NCBI GenBank assembly: GCA_910579655.1
Contig: CAJTVE010000028.1
Coordinates: forward strand, 1 to 36,751
Source: an uncultured Allobaculum sp.
Lineage (GTDB): Bacteria; Bacillota_I; Bacilli_A; Erysipelotrichales; Erysipelotrichaceae
DNA length: 36,751 nt
Reading direction: 5' to 3'
Shown: one piece after another, positions 6,791 through 15,226 of the stretch
How positions within the stretch are numbered: position 1 is the first letter of the stretch
Layout: every line of letters starts with the position of its first letter
Position numbers and translations under genes: made by a program
Notes under the pieces: model-generated
What the model saw: the letters and a program-made list of their open reading frames with translations, nothing else
The model's database searches: none
What the model was told of the DNA's origin: nothing

Positions 6791-6932
6791 AAAGCCGAAA
6801 TGGAAAAAATCAGAATTGAATGCTGTCCGAAATGAAAAATACCCATAGCTGAGAAGGGATAAGGAATAAAGCCGGTTTCAGCACAACAGTGGGCGCAAAA
6901 ATTGAATCAATCGATAGCCTGCCGCAGAGAAT

Positions 6933-6982
6933 CGAAAAAGAAAAAAGAGTAGAGAAACGAAAAAGAAAAAAGAGTAGAGAAA
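6933..6982 (+). repeat. Two exact tandem copies of a 25-bp purine repeat
   Basis: The 25-base unit beginning CGAAAAAG and ending AGAGAAA occurs at 6933-6957 and again, identically, at 6958-6982. A degenerate partial third copy follows to about 7010. The stretch from about 6926 to 7020 is almost pure purine on the plus strand. It forms the untranslated region before the glycosidase gene. Confidence 0.95.
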
Positions 6983-7035
6983 AGAAAAAAACGAAAAAGA
7001 TAAAAGTAAAGAGATAGAAATGACAGGTGATTTTT

Positions 7036-8331
7036 ATGGCACAACAAACAAATCCTGAACTTGAACAGAACATGATTTATTCGGTCTTTGTTCGCAATCA
7101 TTCCCAGGAAGGAACTTTTGAACAGGTAACAAAGGATCTGGAAAGAATCCATGGACTCGGCGCAGATATTCTCTGGCTGATGCCAATCTATCCAACTGGA
7201 GAGGAATGTCGTAAGGGAAAGGATGGAAGTCCTTATGCGATCCGTGACTATCGAGCGATTGATCCAGCCATGGGAAACTGGAACGATCTCAAAAAACTCG
7301 TTGAAACAGCCCACAGTCTGGGCATGAAGGTGATTGTCGATATCGTATTCAACCATACCTCACCGGACTCCGTTCTTTATCATGAACATCCGGAGTGGTT
7401 TTATCGCAACGAGCAGGGAAAACCTTCCTCAATCGTTGAAGACTGGAGCGATATTATCGATCTTGATTTCTCTAATCCGGGATTGCAGGACTACCTGATT
7501 GATACTCTGAAACTGTATGCCGGAATCCTGGATGGATTTCGTTGTGATGTGGCAACCCGGATTCCGGTTTCCTTCTGGAGGCGGGCACGCAAAGAATGTG
7601 GCGAAGTCAATCCTGATCTTTTCTGGCTTGCTGAAAGCTGCCATCTGCCTTTCACCAAATTTATTCGCGATCATCATCGGACTGCCGAATGTGATGCCGA
7701 TCTGTACCAGGCTTTTGATGTCCTGTATGACTACGATGCGTATCCCTATGCCGAGAAGATTTTTAAAGAGCATAAACCTATGCAGGAATGGATCGATGCC
7801 CTGATTCGCCAGGATGCCGCGCTGCCAGCCAATGCGATCAAACTGCGCTATCTGGAAAATCATGATAATGACCGCATTGCCCAATATGTTTCAGACCTCC
7901 TGTTGTGGAAAAACTGGACGGCTTTGCAGTTTTCGTTAAAGGGCCTGCCGCTGGTTTATCATGGCCAGGAGCAGCGGGAAACACACCGGCCAAGTATTTT
8001 TGACCAGGATCCAATCCGCTGGAAAGAGGATCAGGAAGCAGCCGGCTGGATCCGGCGCATGAGTACGATCCATAAAACTTATTTTCATCCCCAGAGCGTC
8101 ATCGAATACGGACCTGATGAGGAGCAGCATCTGCTGAGCGTTATGCGGGATGGTCTGACTGGCTTCTTTTTGCTGGAGAAGCCGGCAGACCAGATCAAAC
8201 TGCCGCTTGAAGATGGAATGTATCTGAATCTTTTTGATGAGAACGAAATTCAAGTCAAAGATGGTAGAGTATCGAAAGAGGCTTTTCCGCTTTTGGTTGA
8301 AGGATCTCATGGATCTATCACAACCTTCTGA
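7036..8331 (+). CDS. Glycoside hydrolase family 13 (alpha-amylase family), cytoplasmic
   Basis: A protein of 431 residues with no signal peptide, so likely acting inside the cell on imported maltodextrins or related alpha-glucosides. The (beta/alpha)8 motifs are present in order: region I DIVFNH (102-107), nucleophile Asp171 in GFRCD, acid/base Glu200 in FWLAES, and the stabilising Asp277 in ENHD. A short C-terminal beta domain follows. The exact specificity (amylase, glucosidase or trehalose-related) cannot be assigned. The ATG at 7036 is chosen because AGGTGA lies 5 bases upstream; a GTG at 7027 overlaps that site. The neighbouring ABC ATPase may serve sugar uptake, but this is a guess. Confidence 0.9.
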   Translation: MAQQTNPELEQNMIYSVFVRNHSQEGTFEQVTKDLERIHGLGADILWLMPIYPTGEECRKGKDGSPYAIRDYRAIDPAMGNWNDLKKLVETAHSLGMKVIVDIVFNHTSPDSVLYHEHPEWFYRNEQGKPSSIVEDWSDIIDLDFSNPGLQDYLIDTLKLYAGILDGFRCDVATRIPVSFWRRARKECGEVNPDLFWLAESCHLPFTKFIRDHHRTAECDADLYQAFDVLYDYDAYPYAEKIFKEHKPMQEWIDALIRQDAALPANAIKLRYLENHDNDRIAQYVSDLLLWKNWTALQFSLKGLPLVYHGQEQRETHRPSIFDQDPIRWKEDQEAAGWIRRMSTIHKTYFHPQSVIEYGPDEEQHLLSVMRDGLTGFFLLEKPADQIKLPLEDGMYLNLFDENEIQVKDGRVSKEAFPLLVEGSHGSITTF

Positions 8332-8444
8332 TTTCATCTTCTTACCTCATCTTCTGACTCGGTACTCCGTCTTCATGGCTTGGAGACGTGCCCCTGAGAA
8401 CGTTTCGAATTCAGAGTCGGTGTGATGAGGATGACAATCTGCTT

Positions 8445-8482
8445 GCTGCATGTTCGCTGGAAATGCAGCGGCTTTTGTTTTT
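8445..8482 (+). terminator. Probable terminator of the glycosidase gene
   Basis: GCTGCAT (8445-8451) pairs with ATGCAGC (8463-8469) and is followed by a T-rich tail with three interruptions. It lies about 115 bases after the stop codon. Confidence 0.55.
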
Positions 8483-8805
8483 GAAAACCCAAGAGGCTGC
8501 TGCTGGAGGTGCGGCGTTGTCGCAGCGCCTAGTGAAGGATCATGGTATAGAAATGGAGTTGGAAAATCGGAAAGTTCGATGAAGTCAAAGAAAAGGAAAA
8601 AGGAAGGGAAAAGGAAAGCGGACAGAAGAATTTCGCAGATTGCTTTCTCGCCTGTTTTCCGCAAAAAAATACCCGTTTGATCAGGATAGGGAGGACACAA
8701 CGTCGCACTCTGCAGGACGAACCGTATGAAAGTGGTGAAGAAAATTGTCCATCAAATGAAACTGTGCTTCCATAAAATTTTCATGAATTTCATAAAGATT
8801 TGCAG
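8483..8805. other. Non-coding stretch before the str operon promoter
   Basis: No credible gene. Short open frames in this stretch lack ribosome binding sites and family features. The last 70 bases, before the rpsL promoter, are AT-rich with several ATGAA/TTCAT motifs, as is common upstream of strong promoters. Confidence 0.5.
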
Positions 8806-8834
8806 TTGACATGAGGTTGTGAATTTTGTAAGCT
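8806..8834 (+). promoter_or_regulatory. Sigma-A promoter of the str operon
   Basis: A perfect -35 TTGACA (8806-8811), a 17-base spacer and -10 TAAGCT (8829-8834). The predicted start near 8841 falls exactly at the beginning of the nested hairpin leader. Confidence 0.85.
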
Positions 8835-8841
8835 TTCTGAG

Positions 8842-8910
8842 CATGCAAATGGGTGACCACGCCCGCTTTTTTAAAGGGATGTTTATGAACCACCCGGATT
8901 CGTTTGCATG
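8842..8910 (+). promoter_or_regulatory. Nested hairpin leader of the str operon
   Basis: CATGCAAA (8842-8849) pairs perfectly with TTTGCATG (8903-8910), and inside it GGGTG (8851-8855) pairs with CACCC (8891-8895). The structure begins at the predicted first base of the transcript and ends about 25 bases before the ribosome binding site of rpsL. It carries no T run, so it is not a terminator. A regulatory role, for example S7 or S12 binding, is inferred only from position. Confidence 0.6.
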
Positions 8911-8945
8911 AAACGTTAGATTAAAAGGATAAATAAGGAGAAGCA

Positions 8946-9359
8946 ATGCCTACAATTAACCAGTTAATTCGTAAAGGCCGCCAGTCCAGCCAGAACATGT
9001 CTAAGTCTCCTGCGCTGAACCGCGGCTACAACTCTTTAAAGTCCAGAGCTACGAAACAGACTAGCCCACAGAAACGTGGTGTCTGCACTCGTGTTGGTAC
9101 AATGACCCCTAAAAAACCAAACTCTGCACTTCGTAAATATGCCCGTGTTCGTCTGAGCAACGGCATGGAAGTAACTGCATATATTCCAGGAATCGGACAC
9201 AACCTTCAGGAACACTCTGTTGTATTAATCCGCGGCGGACGTGTTAAAGACCTGCCAGGTGTTCGTTACCATATCATCCGTGGAACACTTGACTGCGCTG
9301 GTGTTAACGAACGCCGTCAGAGCCGTTCTTTATACGGAACTAAGAAACCTAAGAAATAG
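8946..9359 (+). CDS. rpsL: 30S ribosomal protein S12
   Basis: A protein of 137 residues, the usual length, at the decoding centre of the small subunit. It contains the invariant KKPNSALRKYARVRL and the GHNLQEHSVVLIRGGRVKDLPGVRYH segment that contacts helix 44 and the A-site codon. These are the regions where streptomycin-resistance substitutions arise in other bacteria, and here they carry the standard lysines. A GGAG (8937-8940) precedes the ATG at a short spacing. First gene of the str operon, 28 bases before rpsG. Confidence 0.98.
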   Translation: MPTINQLIRKGRQSSQNMSKSPALNRGYNSLKSRATKQTSPQKRGVCTRVGTMTPKKPNSALRKYARVRLSNGMEVTAYIPGIGHNLQEHSVVLIRGGRVKDLPGVRYHIIRGTLDCAGVNERRQSRSLYGTKKPKK

Positions 9360-9387
9360 TCGTCAATCGTGAAAGGAGAATAAACCA

Positions 9388-9858
9388 ATGCCAAGAAAAG
9401 GACATATTGCAAAACGGGATGTTTTACCAGATCCTATTTACAATTCCAAACTCGTAACTCGTTTAATCAACAAAATCATGATTGATGGTAAACGAGGAAC
9501 AGCCCAGAAAATTCTGTACAATGCATTTGACATTGTCGAAGTTAAAACAGGCAAACAGCCTATGGAAGTTTTCGAGCAGGCTCTCGAAAACATCATGCCT
9601 CAGCTCGAACTGAAGGTTAGACGTGTTGGTGGTGCAAACTACCAGGTACCAGTTGAAGTCAGCGAAGAAAGAAGACTGACTTTAGGTCTGCGCTGGTTAG
9701 TCAACTACGCAAGACTGCGTAACGAAAAAACAATGGAACAGCGTCTTGCTGCTGAAATCATCGATGCTGCCAACGGCAACGGTGCTTCTGTAAAACAGCG
9801 TGACAACGTTCACCGCATGGCTGAAGCCAACAAAGCATTCGCTCATTACCGCTGGTAA
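9388..9858 (+). CDS. rpsG: 30S ribosomal protein S7
   Basis: A protein of 156 residues that nucleates assembly of the 30S head by binding the 3' domain of 16S rRNA. The N terminus MPRKGHIAKRDVLPDP and the beta-hairpin segment RRVGGANYQVPVEV are typical. The C terminus HRMAEANKAFAHYRW matches bacterial S7. AAAGGAG lies upstream of the ATG. A small hairpin TTCAGC-ACT-GCTGAA (9874-9888) lies in the 85-base gap before fusA; it lacks a T tail. Confidence 0.98.
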   Translation: MPRKGHIAKRDVLPDPIYNSKLVTRLINKIMIDGKRGTAQKILYNAFDIVEVKTGKQPMEVFEQALENIMPQLELKVRRVGGANYQVPVEVSEERRLTLGLRWLVNYARLRNEKTMEQRLAAEIIDAANGNGASVKQRDNVHRMAEANKAFAHYRW

Positions 9859-9943
9859 TTTTGTGGCAATTGCTTCAGCACTGCTGAATCTGAATTTCCG
9901 TTTTATATTAAGATAGATTTTGAATCAGGAAGGATGTCGAATC

Positions 9944-12016
9944 ATGCCAAGAGAATATTCACTTAACGATACCCGTAACATTGGTATCATGGCTCATATC
10001 GACGCCGGAAAAACAACAACCACTGAACGAATTCTGTACTACACAGGTGTAAACCATAAAATCGGTGAAACTCACGATGGTGCATCCACAATGGACTGGA
10101 TGGATCAGGAAGCTGAACGTGGTATTACAATTACATCTGCTGCTACAACCGTTCACTGGAAAGGCAACCGAATCAACATTATCGATACTCCGGGTCACGT
10201 TGACTTCACAGTAGAAGTTGAACGTTCCCTGCGTGTACTCGATGGTGCTGTAACCGTTCTGGATGCCAAAGCCGGTGTTGAGCCTCAGACAGAAACCGTA
10301 TGGCGTCAGGCCTCTGAATACGGTGTACCACGTATTGTATTTGTAAACAAAATGGACTCCACCGGTGCAGACTTTATCATGAGCTGCAATACGATCGTAG
10401 ATCGTCTCGGTGCTAAATCCTGCCCAATTCAGCTGCCAATCGGTGCTGAAACTGCCTTCGAAGGTGTTGTTGACATCATCGAACGCAAAGCCCTTTATAA
10501 CAAAGGCGATAAGGGAATTATCGTCGAAGAAGGACCTGTACCAGAAGACATGGTCGATCAGATGGAAGAATATCGTGAAAAACTGCTGGAATACCTGGCA
10601 GACTACGATGAAGATCTGATGATGCAGGTTCTTGAAGGTGAAGAACCATCCATTGAAGACATCAAACGCGTTCTGCGTGTTGCTGTTTGCACTGGTGAAT
10701 TCTTCCCTGTATTATGCGGTTCCGCATACAAAGACAAAGGTGTTCAGCCAATGCTGGATGCAGTTGTCGCTTACCTGCCAAGCCCACTGGATGTTCCAGC
10801 AATCAAAGGAACTCTGATGGATGGCGAACCTGCTGAACGCCACGCTTCCGATGACGAACCATTCTCGGCTCTGGCATTCAAGGTTATGACTGATAAATAC
10901 GTCGGAAAACTTACGTTCTTCCGTGTATATTCCGGTACTGCTGATTCTGGAAGCTACGTTCTGAACTCTTCTAAAGACCAGAAAGAACGTTTCGGCCGTA
11001 TCATGCAGATGCACGCTAACCAGCGTCACGAAATTCCGAAGGTTTACTCCGGTGATATTGCTGCCGCTGTTGGTCTGAAAAACACCACAACTGGTGATAC
11101 CCTGTGCGATCCGGATCACCCAATTATTCTGGAAAAGATGCAGTTCCCGGAACCAGTTATCGAACTGTCCCTGGAACCAAGAACGAAAGCTGACCAGGAT
11201 AAGATGGGTCTTGCTCTGGCTAAACTGGCTGAAGAAGACCCAACCTTCAAAACATACACCAATAAAGAAACCGGTCAGACCATCATCGCTGGTGTCGGCG
11301 AACTTCAGCTGGATGTTCTGGTAGAACGTCTGCGCCGTGAGTTCAACGTAGATGCCAAGATTGGTAAACCACAGGTTGCTTACCGTGAAACTCTGCGCAA
11401 AGCGGCTGAGTGTGAGGGTAAATACATCCGTCAGTCCGGTGGTAAAGGTCAGTATGGTCACGTATGGATCAAATTTGAGCCAAACGAAGAAGGTAAAGGT
11501 TACGAATTCATCGACGCTGTTGTCGGTGGAAGCGTGCCAAAAGAATACATCAAACCAACTAACGAAGGTCTGCAGGATGCGCTGGAAAAAGGTGTACTTG
11601 CCGGCTATCCAATGATCGACGTTAAAGCCACTCTGTTCGACGGAAGCTACCATGATGTCGACTCCTCTGAACAGGCCTATAAGATTGCTGCTTCCATGGC
11701 TCTTCGTGAAGCTGCCAAGAAGTGCAACCCTGTTCTGTTAGAGCCAATCATGCTCGTTGAAATCACAGCACCATCGGAATACCTTGGTTCTGTAATGGGT
11801 GACGCATCCAGCCGTCGTGGTCAGATCACTGACCAGGAAGAACGTGGCAACGCTACAATTGTACGTGCCATGATTCCACTGGCTGAAATGTTTGGTTATG
11901 TAACTGACCTGCGTTCCTTCACTCAGGGTCGTGGAAACTACTCCATGCACTTTGACCACTACTCCGAAGTACCAAAATCTGTTGCTGAAAAGATTATTGC
12001 CGAAGCTGGCAAGTAG
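9944..12016 (+). CDS. fusA: Elongation factor G
   Basis: A protein of 690 residues, the normal length. This GTPase drives translocation of tRNAs and mRNA and, with RRF, ribosome recycling. G1 is AHIDAGKTT (17-25), G3 is DTPGH (81-85) and G4 is NKMD (135-138). Domain IV carries the YGHVWIKFEP segment, and the C-terminal domain V follows. The open frame extends upstream to a TTG at 9920. The ATG at 9944 is chosen because AGGAAGG precedes it and MPREYSLNDTRNIGIMAHID is the family start. It is co-transcribed with rpsL and rpsG and lies 190 bases from tuf. Confidence 0.98.
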   Translation: MPREYSLNDTRNIGIMAHIDAGKTTTTERILYYTGVNHKIGETHDGASTMDWMDQEAERGITITSAATTVHWKGNRINIIDTPGHVDFTVEVERSLRVLDGAVTVLDAKAGVEPQTETVWRQASEYGVPRIVFVNKMDSTGADFIMSCNTIVDRLGAKSCPIQLPIGAETAFEGVVDIIERKALYNKGDKGIIVEEGPVPEDMVDQMEEYREKLLEYLADYDEDLMMQVLEGEEPSIEDIKRVLRVAVCTGEFFPVLCGSAYKDKGVQPMLDAVVAYLPSPLDVPAIKGTLMDGEPAERHASDDEPFSALAFKVMTDKYVGKLTFFRVYSGTADSGSYVLNSSKDQKERFGRIMQMHANQRHEIPKVYSGDIAAAVGLKNTTTGDTLCDPDHPIILEKMQFPEPVIELSLEPRTKADQDKMGLALAKLAEEDPTFKTYTNKETGQTIIAGVGELQLDVLVERLRREFNVDAKIGKPQVAYRETLRKAAECEGKYIRQSGGKGQYGHVWIKFEPNEEGKGYEFIDAVVGGSVPKEYIKPTNEGLQDALEKGVLAGYPMIDVKATLFDGSYHDVDSSEQAYKIAASMALREAAKKCNPVLLEPIMLVEITAPSEYLGSVMGDASSRRGQITDQEERGNATIVRAMIPLAEMFGYVTDLRSFTQGRGNYSMHFDHYSEVPKSVAEKIIAEAGK

Positions 12017-12143
12017 TCTGTAACAGACCGGCCTGCGGAGTCTGAAAACGCTAAGTCTTATCTGATTTTTGTTTAAAACAGTTCATTCGCTGTTAAAAAA
12101 GAATGCGGGCTGGCCGTCTGCCTGATCCAAAGGACGGTAATGA

Positions 12144-12172
12144 TTGATTTCGGTTCCCGAATATCATAGAAT
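12144..12172 (+). promoter_or_regulatory. Separate sigma-A promoter for tuf
   Basis: TTGATT (12144-12149), a 17-base spacer and TAGAAT (12167-12172). It would give tuf a short leader of about 28 bases ending in AGGAGG. An additional internal promoter before tuf is common and lets EF-Tu be made in excess over EF-G. Confidence 0.7.
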
Positions 12173-12206
12173 ATCAACAGTCTGAAAATTACTCTAGGAG
12201 GATATA

Positions 12207-13391
12207 ATGGCTAAGGAAAAATTTGACAGAAGTAAAACCCATGTCAACATTGGTACAATCGGCCACGTTGACCACGGAAAAACTACTCTGACTGCAGCTA
12301 TCACCAGCGTTCTTTCTAACAAAGGTATGGCTCAGAAAACTGACTACGATCAGATCGATGGTGCTCCAGAAGAAAAAGCTCGTGGTATCACCATTAACAC
12401 AGCTCACGTTGAATACCAGACAGACAAACGTCACTACGCTCACGTAGACTGCCCGGGTCACGCTGACTACATCAAAAACATGATCACTGGTGCCGCTCAG
12501 ATGGATGGCGCAATCCTCGTTGTTGCTGCTACTGATGGTCCAATGCCTCAGACACGTGAACACATCCTGCTTGCTCGTCAGGTAGGTGTACCAAAAATGG
12601 TAGTGTTCCTGAACAAATGCGACATGGTTGATGACGAAGAACTGATCGACCTTGTTGAAATGGAAATCCGTGAACTGCTCGATGAATACGAATTCGACGG
12701 TGACAACACACCAATCATCCGCGGTTCCGCTCTGAAAGCTCTCGAAGGCGATCCAAAATGGACTCCAGCTATCGATGAACTGATGGAAGCTGTTGACAAC
12801 TGGATCGACGACCCAGTTCGTGACGTTGATAAACCATTCTTAATGGCTGTCGAAGACGTTATGACTATCTCCGGTCGTGGTACTGTTGCAACTGGACGTG
12901 TTGAACGTGGTACTGCTCATCTGTCCGACAACGTTGAAATCGTTGGTATCAAACCAACTCGTACAACTGTTCTGACTGGTCTGGAAATGTTCCACAAACA
13001 GCTCGACGAAGCTCGTGCTGGTGACAACATTGGTGCTCTGCTCCGTGGTGTTGCACGTGACCAGGTACAGCGTGGACAGGTTCTGGCAAAACCAGGATCC
13101 GTACATCCTCACACAAAATTCAAAGCTCACGTTTATGTACTGAGCAAAGATGAAGGTGGACGTCACACTCCATTCGTTTCCAACTACCGTCCTCAGTTCT
13201 ACTTCCGTACAACTGACGTAACTGGTGTAATCACTCTGCCAGATGGCGTTGAAATGGTTATGCCTGGTGATAACGTTGAAATGAACGTTGAACTGATCGC
13301 TCCTATCGCTATCGAAAATGGTACTACATTCTCTATCCGTGAAGGTGGACACACTGTAGGTGCCGGAAACGTTACTGAAATCGTTGAATAA
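12207..13391 (+). CDS. tuf: Elongation factor Tu
   Basis: A protein of 394 residues that carries aminoacyl-tRNA to the A site. The G domain shows GHVDHGKTT (19-27 region), DCPGH (81-85) and NKCD (136-139). Domain II holds GRGTVATGRVERG, and domain III ends with REGGHTVGAGNVTEIVE. TAGGAGG precedes the ATG. It is last in the str operon and is followed by a strong terminator. Codon choice is highly biased, as expected for an abundant protein. Confidence 0.99.
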   Translation: MAKEKFDRSKTHVNIGTIGHVDHGKTTLTAAITSVLSNKGMAQKTDYDQIDGAPEEKARGITINTAHVEYQTDKRHYAHVDCPGHADYIKNMITGAAQMDGAILVVAATDGPMPQTREHILLARQVGVPKMVVFLNKCDMVDDEELIDLVEMEIRELLDEYEFDGDNTPIIRGSALKALEGDPKWTPAIDELMEAVDNWIDDPVRDVDKPFLMAVEDVMTISGRGTVATGRVERGTAHLSDNVEIVGIKPTRTTVLTGLEMFHKQLDEARAGDNIGALLRGVARDQVQRGQVLAKPGSVHPHTKFKAHVYVLSKDEGGRHTPFVSNYRPQFYFRTTDVTGVITLPDGVEMVMPGDNVEMNVELIAPIAIENGTTFSIREGGHTVGAGNVTEIVE

Positions 13392-13409
13392 TCATCAATA
13401 GACTTCAAA

Positions 13410-13440
13410 GCTGCGAAACTTCGTTTCGCGGCTTTTTTTT
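13410..13440 (+). terminator. Intrinsic terminator of the str operon
   Basis: A 10-bp stem GCTGCGAAAC (13410-13419) / GTTTCGCGGC (13423-13432) with one G-U pair and a three-base loop, followed by eight T. Confidence 0.95.
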
Positions 13441-13513
13441 ACCATAATTGCTTCGCTTGCAGCAGGATGAAACGGTCGTTCTTTTCCAGCGCTCTCAGTC
13501 TGCCTTTGCCACA

Positions 13514-13540
13514 GAAAAAAGTCCGGCGCCAAGTCCGGAC
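13514..13540 (-). terminator. Intrinsic terminator of the M15 peptidase gene
   Basis: On the minus strand GTCCGG, an eight-base loop and CCGGAC (plus 13540-13521) are followed by TTTTTT. It lies 28 bases beyond the stop codon of the minus-strand gene. Confidence 0.85.
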
Positions 13541-13568
13541 AGAGAATCCAATTGACTGGTTTTGATCA

Positions 13569-14519
13569 TCAGTCGGCTCCATAATGAAGATTTGGATCGA
13601 TATGGTTGGTTTCGTGATCAAAACCTTTTTCAAAATGCTGGTAGTCATTGCGGCCTTGCCAGATGCCGCCCCACGTAAAGCCGTGCTGTTCAAAAAGCTG
13701 AACGGCCAGGTCATTTTCGTCCATCATATATGGGCGCTTATTTTCACGATCAACATAATCAGCGGCCGCTGGCGGCAAAACGGTGATGCTCTCTTCTTCG
13801 ACGATGACTTGCGGGTTATAAAGGGCGTTGAGATCAACGGCCAGGCCTAATGAATGCTCATGTTCCTGATACTGGCCATCTTCACCAGTGGTAAAGGCCT
13901 GCGCACGGGTAATATCAGCTTCCATGATCGCATTATCATCCTGGCCATATTCCACTGGAATATAAATGTGATCGATCGGATAGGCGTTCTGGTACAGTTC
14001 GTAGAAGATTTCTTCGATATCCTGCGCAATCTTTTCGTTCACAATCAGCTCCCCAACGCGGCTCTGACCGGAAAAATCGCAGAAGAGGACCCGGACAAGA
14101 CGCAGCTGATCGGGCGCGATAAAGGACTGGTCGCTGGAATAGATGCTATCGCCATAAGCAAGCAGCTCTTCTTCGCTCAGTTCAATACTGTGAAAAGCAT
14201 TTCGGATCAAAGCCGGATCCAGTCCAGTCACATCAACAACCGTTTGCGCAGGGCTCTGGTTAATGAGATCCAGTCTGGCCTGAGCCTCCTGGGCAGCCTG
14301 ATCAGCAATTATCTGGGAGGCAGAATTCTCTTGTGGGGAAGAGGCGGAGAGGGCCACAGAAGAATCAGAGGAAGTGGATTCTTTTGTGGATCCATGACAG
14401 CCGTAAAGCGCCATGGAGGCAGCAAGGGCAGCTGCGAAAAAGGCAGGGCAGGTTGCGCGGGATCTGGCGGCCCGTTTGCAGCAAGTAGACTTTGGTTTTC
14501 GCAAAGAAGAAATTGGCAT
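13569..14519 (-). CDS. M15-family peptidase lipoprotein (D-Ala-D-Ala carboxypeptidase/VanY type)
   Basis: A protein of 316 residues. A basic N terminus and hydrophobic helix end in a lipobox LYG-C with Cys41, so it is probably a lipoprotein on the outer face of the membrane. A serine/alanine-rich linker (42-92) follows. The metallopeptidase domain has H-xx-G-x-A-x-D (His222, Asp229) and the late motif WGGxW...DYQHFE with His295, giving the three expected zinc ligands. The residue two before His222, usually Ser in SxHxxGxAxD, is His220. It likely trims terminal D-alanine from peptidoglycan. AAGGAG precedes the ATG. It is transcribed on its own, convergent with tuf. Confidence 0.88.
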   Translation of the reverse strand: MPISSLRKPKSTCCKRAARSRATCPAFFAAALAASMALYGCHGSTKESTSSDSSVALSASSPQENSASQIIADQAAQEAQARLDLINQSPAQTVVDVTGLDPALIRNAFHSIELSEEELLAYGDSIYSSDQSFIAPDQLRLVRVLFCDFSGQSRVGELIVNEKIAQDIEEIFYELYQNAYPIDHIYIPVEYGQDDNAIMEADITRAQAFTTGEDGQYQEHEHSLGLAVDLNALYNPQVIVEEESITVLPPAAADYVDRENKRPYMMDENDLAVQLFEQHGFTWGGIWQGRNDYQHFEKGFDHETNHIDPNLHYGAD

Positions 14520-15172
14520 AATCGCTCCTTATCAAATCAACATGGATGAAATCAGTATTTATGGTTCAGGATTTGCGGCCAGGAATAGACCGGATTGAAT
14601 CATGGCGCCATCAGATCCCATCCTGAAAGCAAGTGGTCGACAACCAGGTTTGGCGGTTCCTTGCAGCAATTGTGGCAGGATACACAGGCCAGCATGCGTC
14701 ATGAAGCTGTTGGGTGCTCAGGGATCTATTTTTAAGGGGGTGCCTATTATTTTAACCGTCTTGGGCATGCACTGTCCATATCCCAAAAAGAGGCTGTGTC
14801 CATTAAAACCTGCCTGAATAAAAGAGATACTGAACAAAAACAATATGGAGCGAAAATTAAAATGTCCGTGATATCTGAACAAAATAAAAATGCGTGCTGT
14901 TTACATTGAAATATGAAAGCGCAAAACAATCACTCAACACATAAGCCAATATCAATCTTAAGAAAAACATATGGTTCTTAAAAGAAGATGAAATAAGTAT
15001 GAAAATTCGAAATCACATTAAAATCCGCCTTTTTTGATAAATTATGACAATCTTAGAAACCATTCTTTTGAAAGTTTCTGTATGAAATGTAAATTATTGC
15101 CTTTCAGAGATAATAAATTTCATAAACAGGATTCCCATCTTTTTGGACACCATCACAAAATTTCAAATATAG
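14520..15172. other. Intergenic stretch between the divergent M15 peptidase and permease genes
   Basis: No gene recognised. Base composition shifts to strongly AT-rich after about 14810. An inverted repeat AGAAAC (15055-15060) / GTTTCT (15074-15079) lies about 95 bases before the permease promoter and could bind a regulator. A weak minus-strand promoter for the peptidase gene may lie near 14550-14590 but no clear boxes were found. Confidence 0.5.
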
Positions 15173-15201
15173 GTCACATTTCACTGTTTTTATGGGATAA
15201 T
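15173..15201 (+). promoter_or_regulatory. Extended -10 promoter of the permease gene
   Basis: GTCACA (15173-15178), a 17-base spacer and GATAAT (15196-15201) preceded by TGG, an extended -10. The leader is about 20 bases and includes AAAGGAG. Confidence 0.65.
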
Positions 15202-15226
15202 GACCGGGTGAAAGGAGTGTTTTTCT

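Noticed and set aside
8388..8680. Small overlapping open frames after the glycosidase gene
   Set aside because: They overlap in two frames, span the probable terminator and lack binding sites.
10712..11653. A 313-codon open frame antisense to fusA
   Set aside because: Same reason: a shadow of the strongly codon-biased fusA gene with a Phe/Ser/Val-rich product.
14602..14616. ATGGCGCCATC-x-GAT, repeated near 32179-32193
   Set aside because: About 14 matching bases in a 36-kb window are within chance expectation, and the core is itself a palindrome. No third copy was found.
14790..14825. A GAGGCTGTGTCC stretch resembling the outer end of some insertion sequences
   Set aside because: No matching inverted end, target duplication or transposase is visible nearby.
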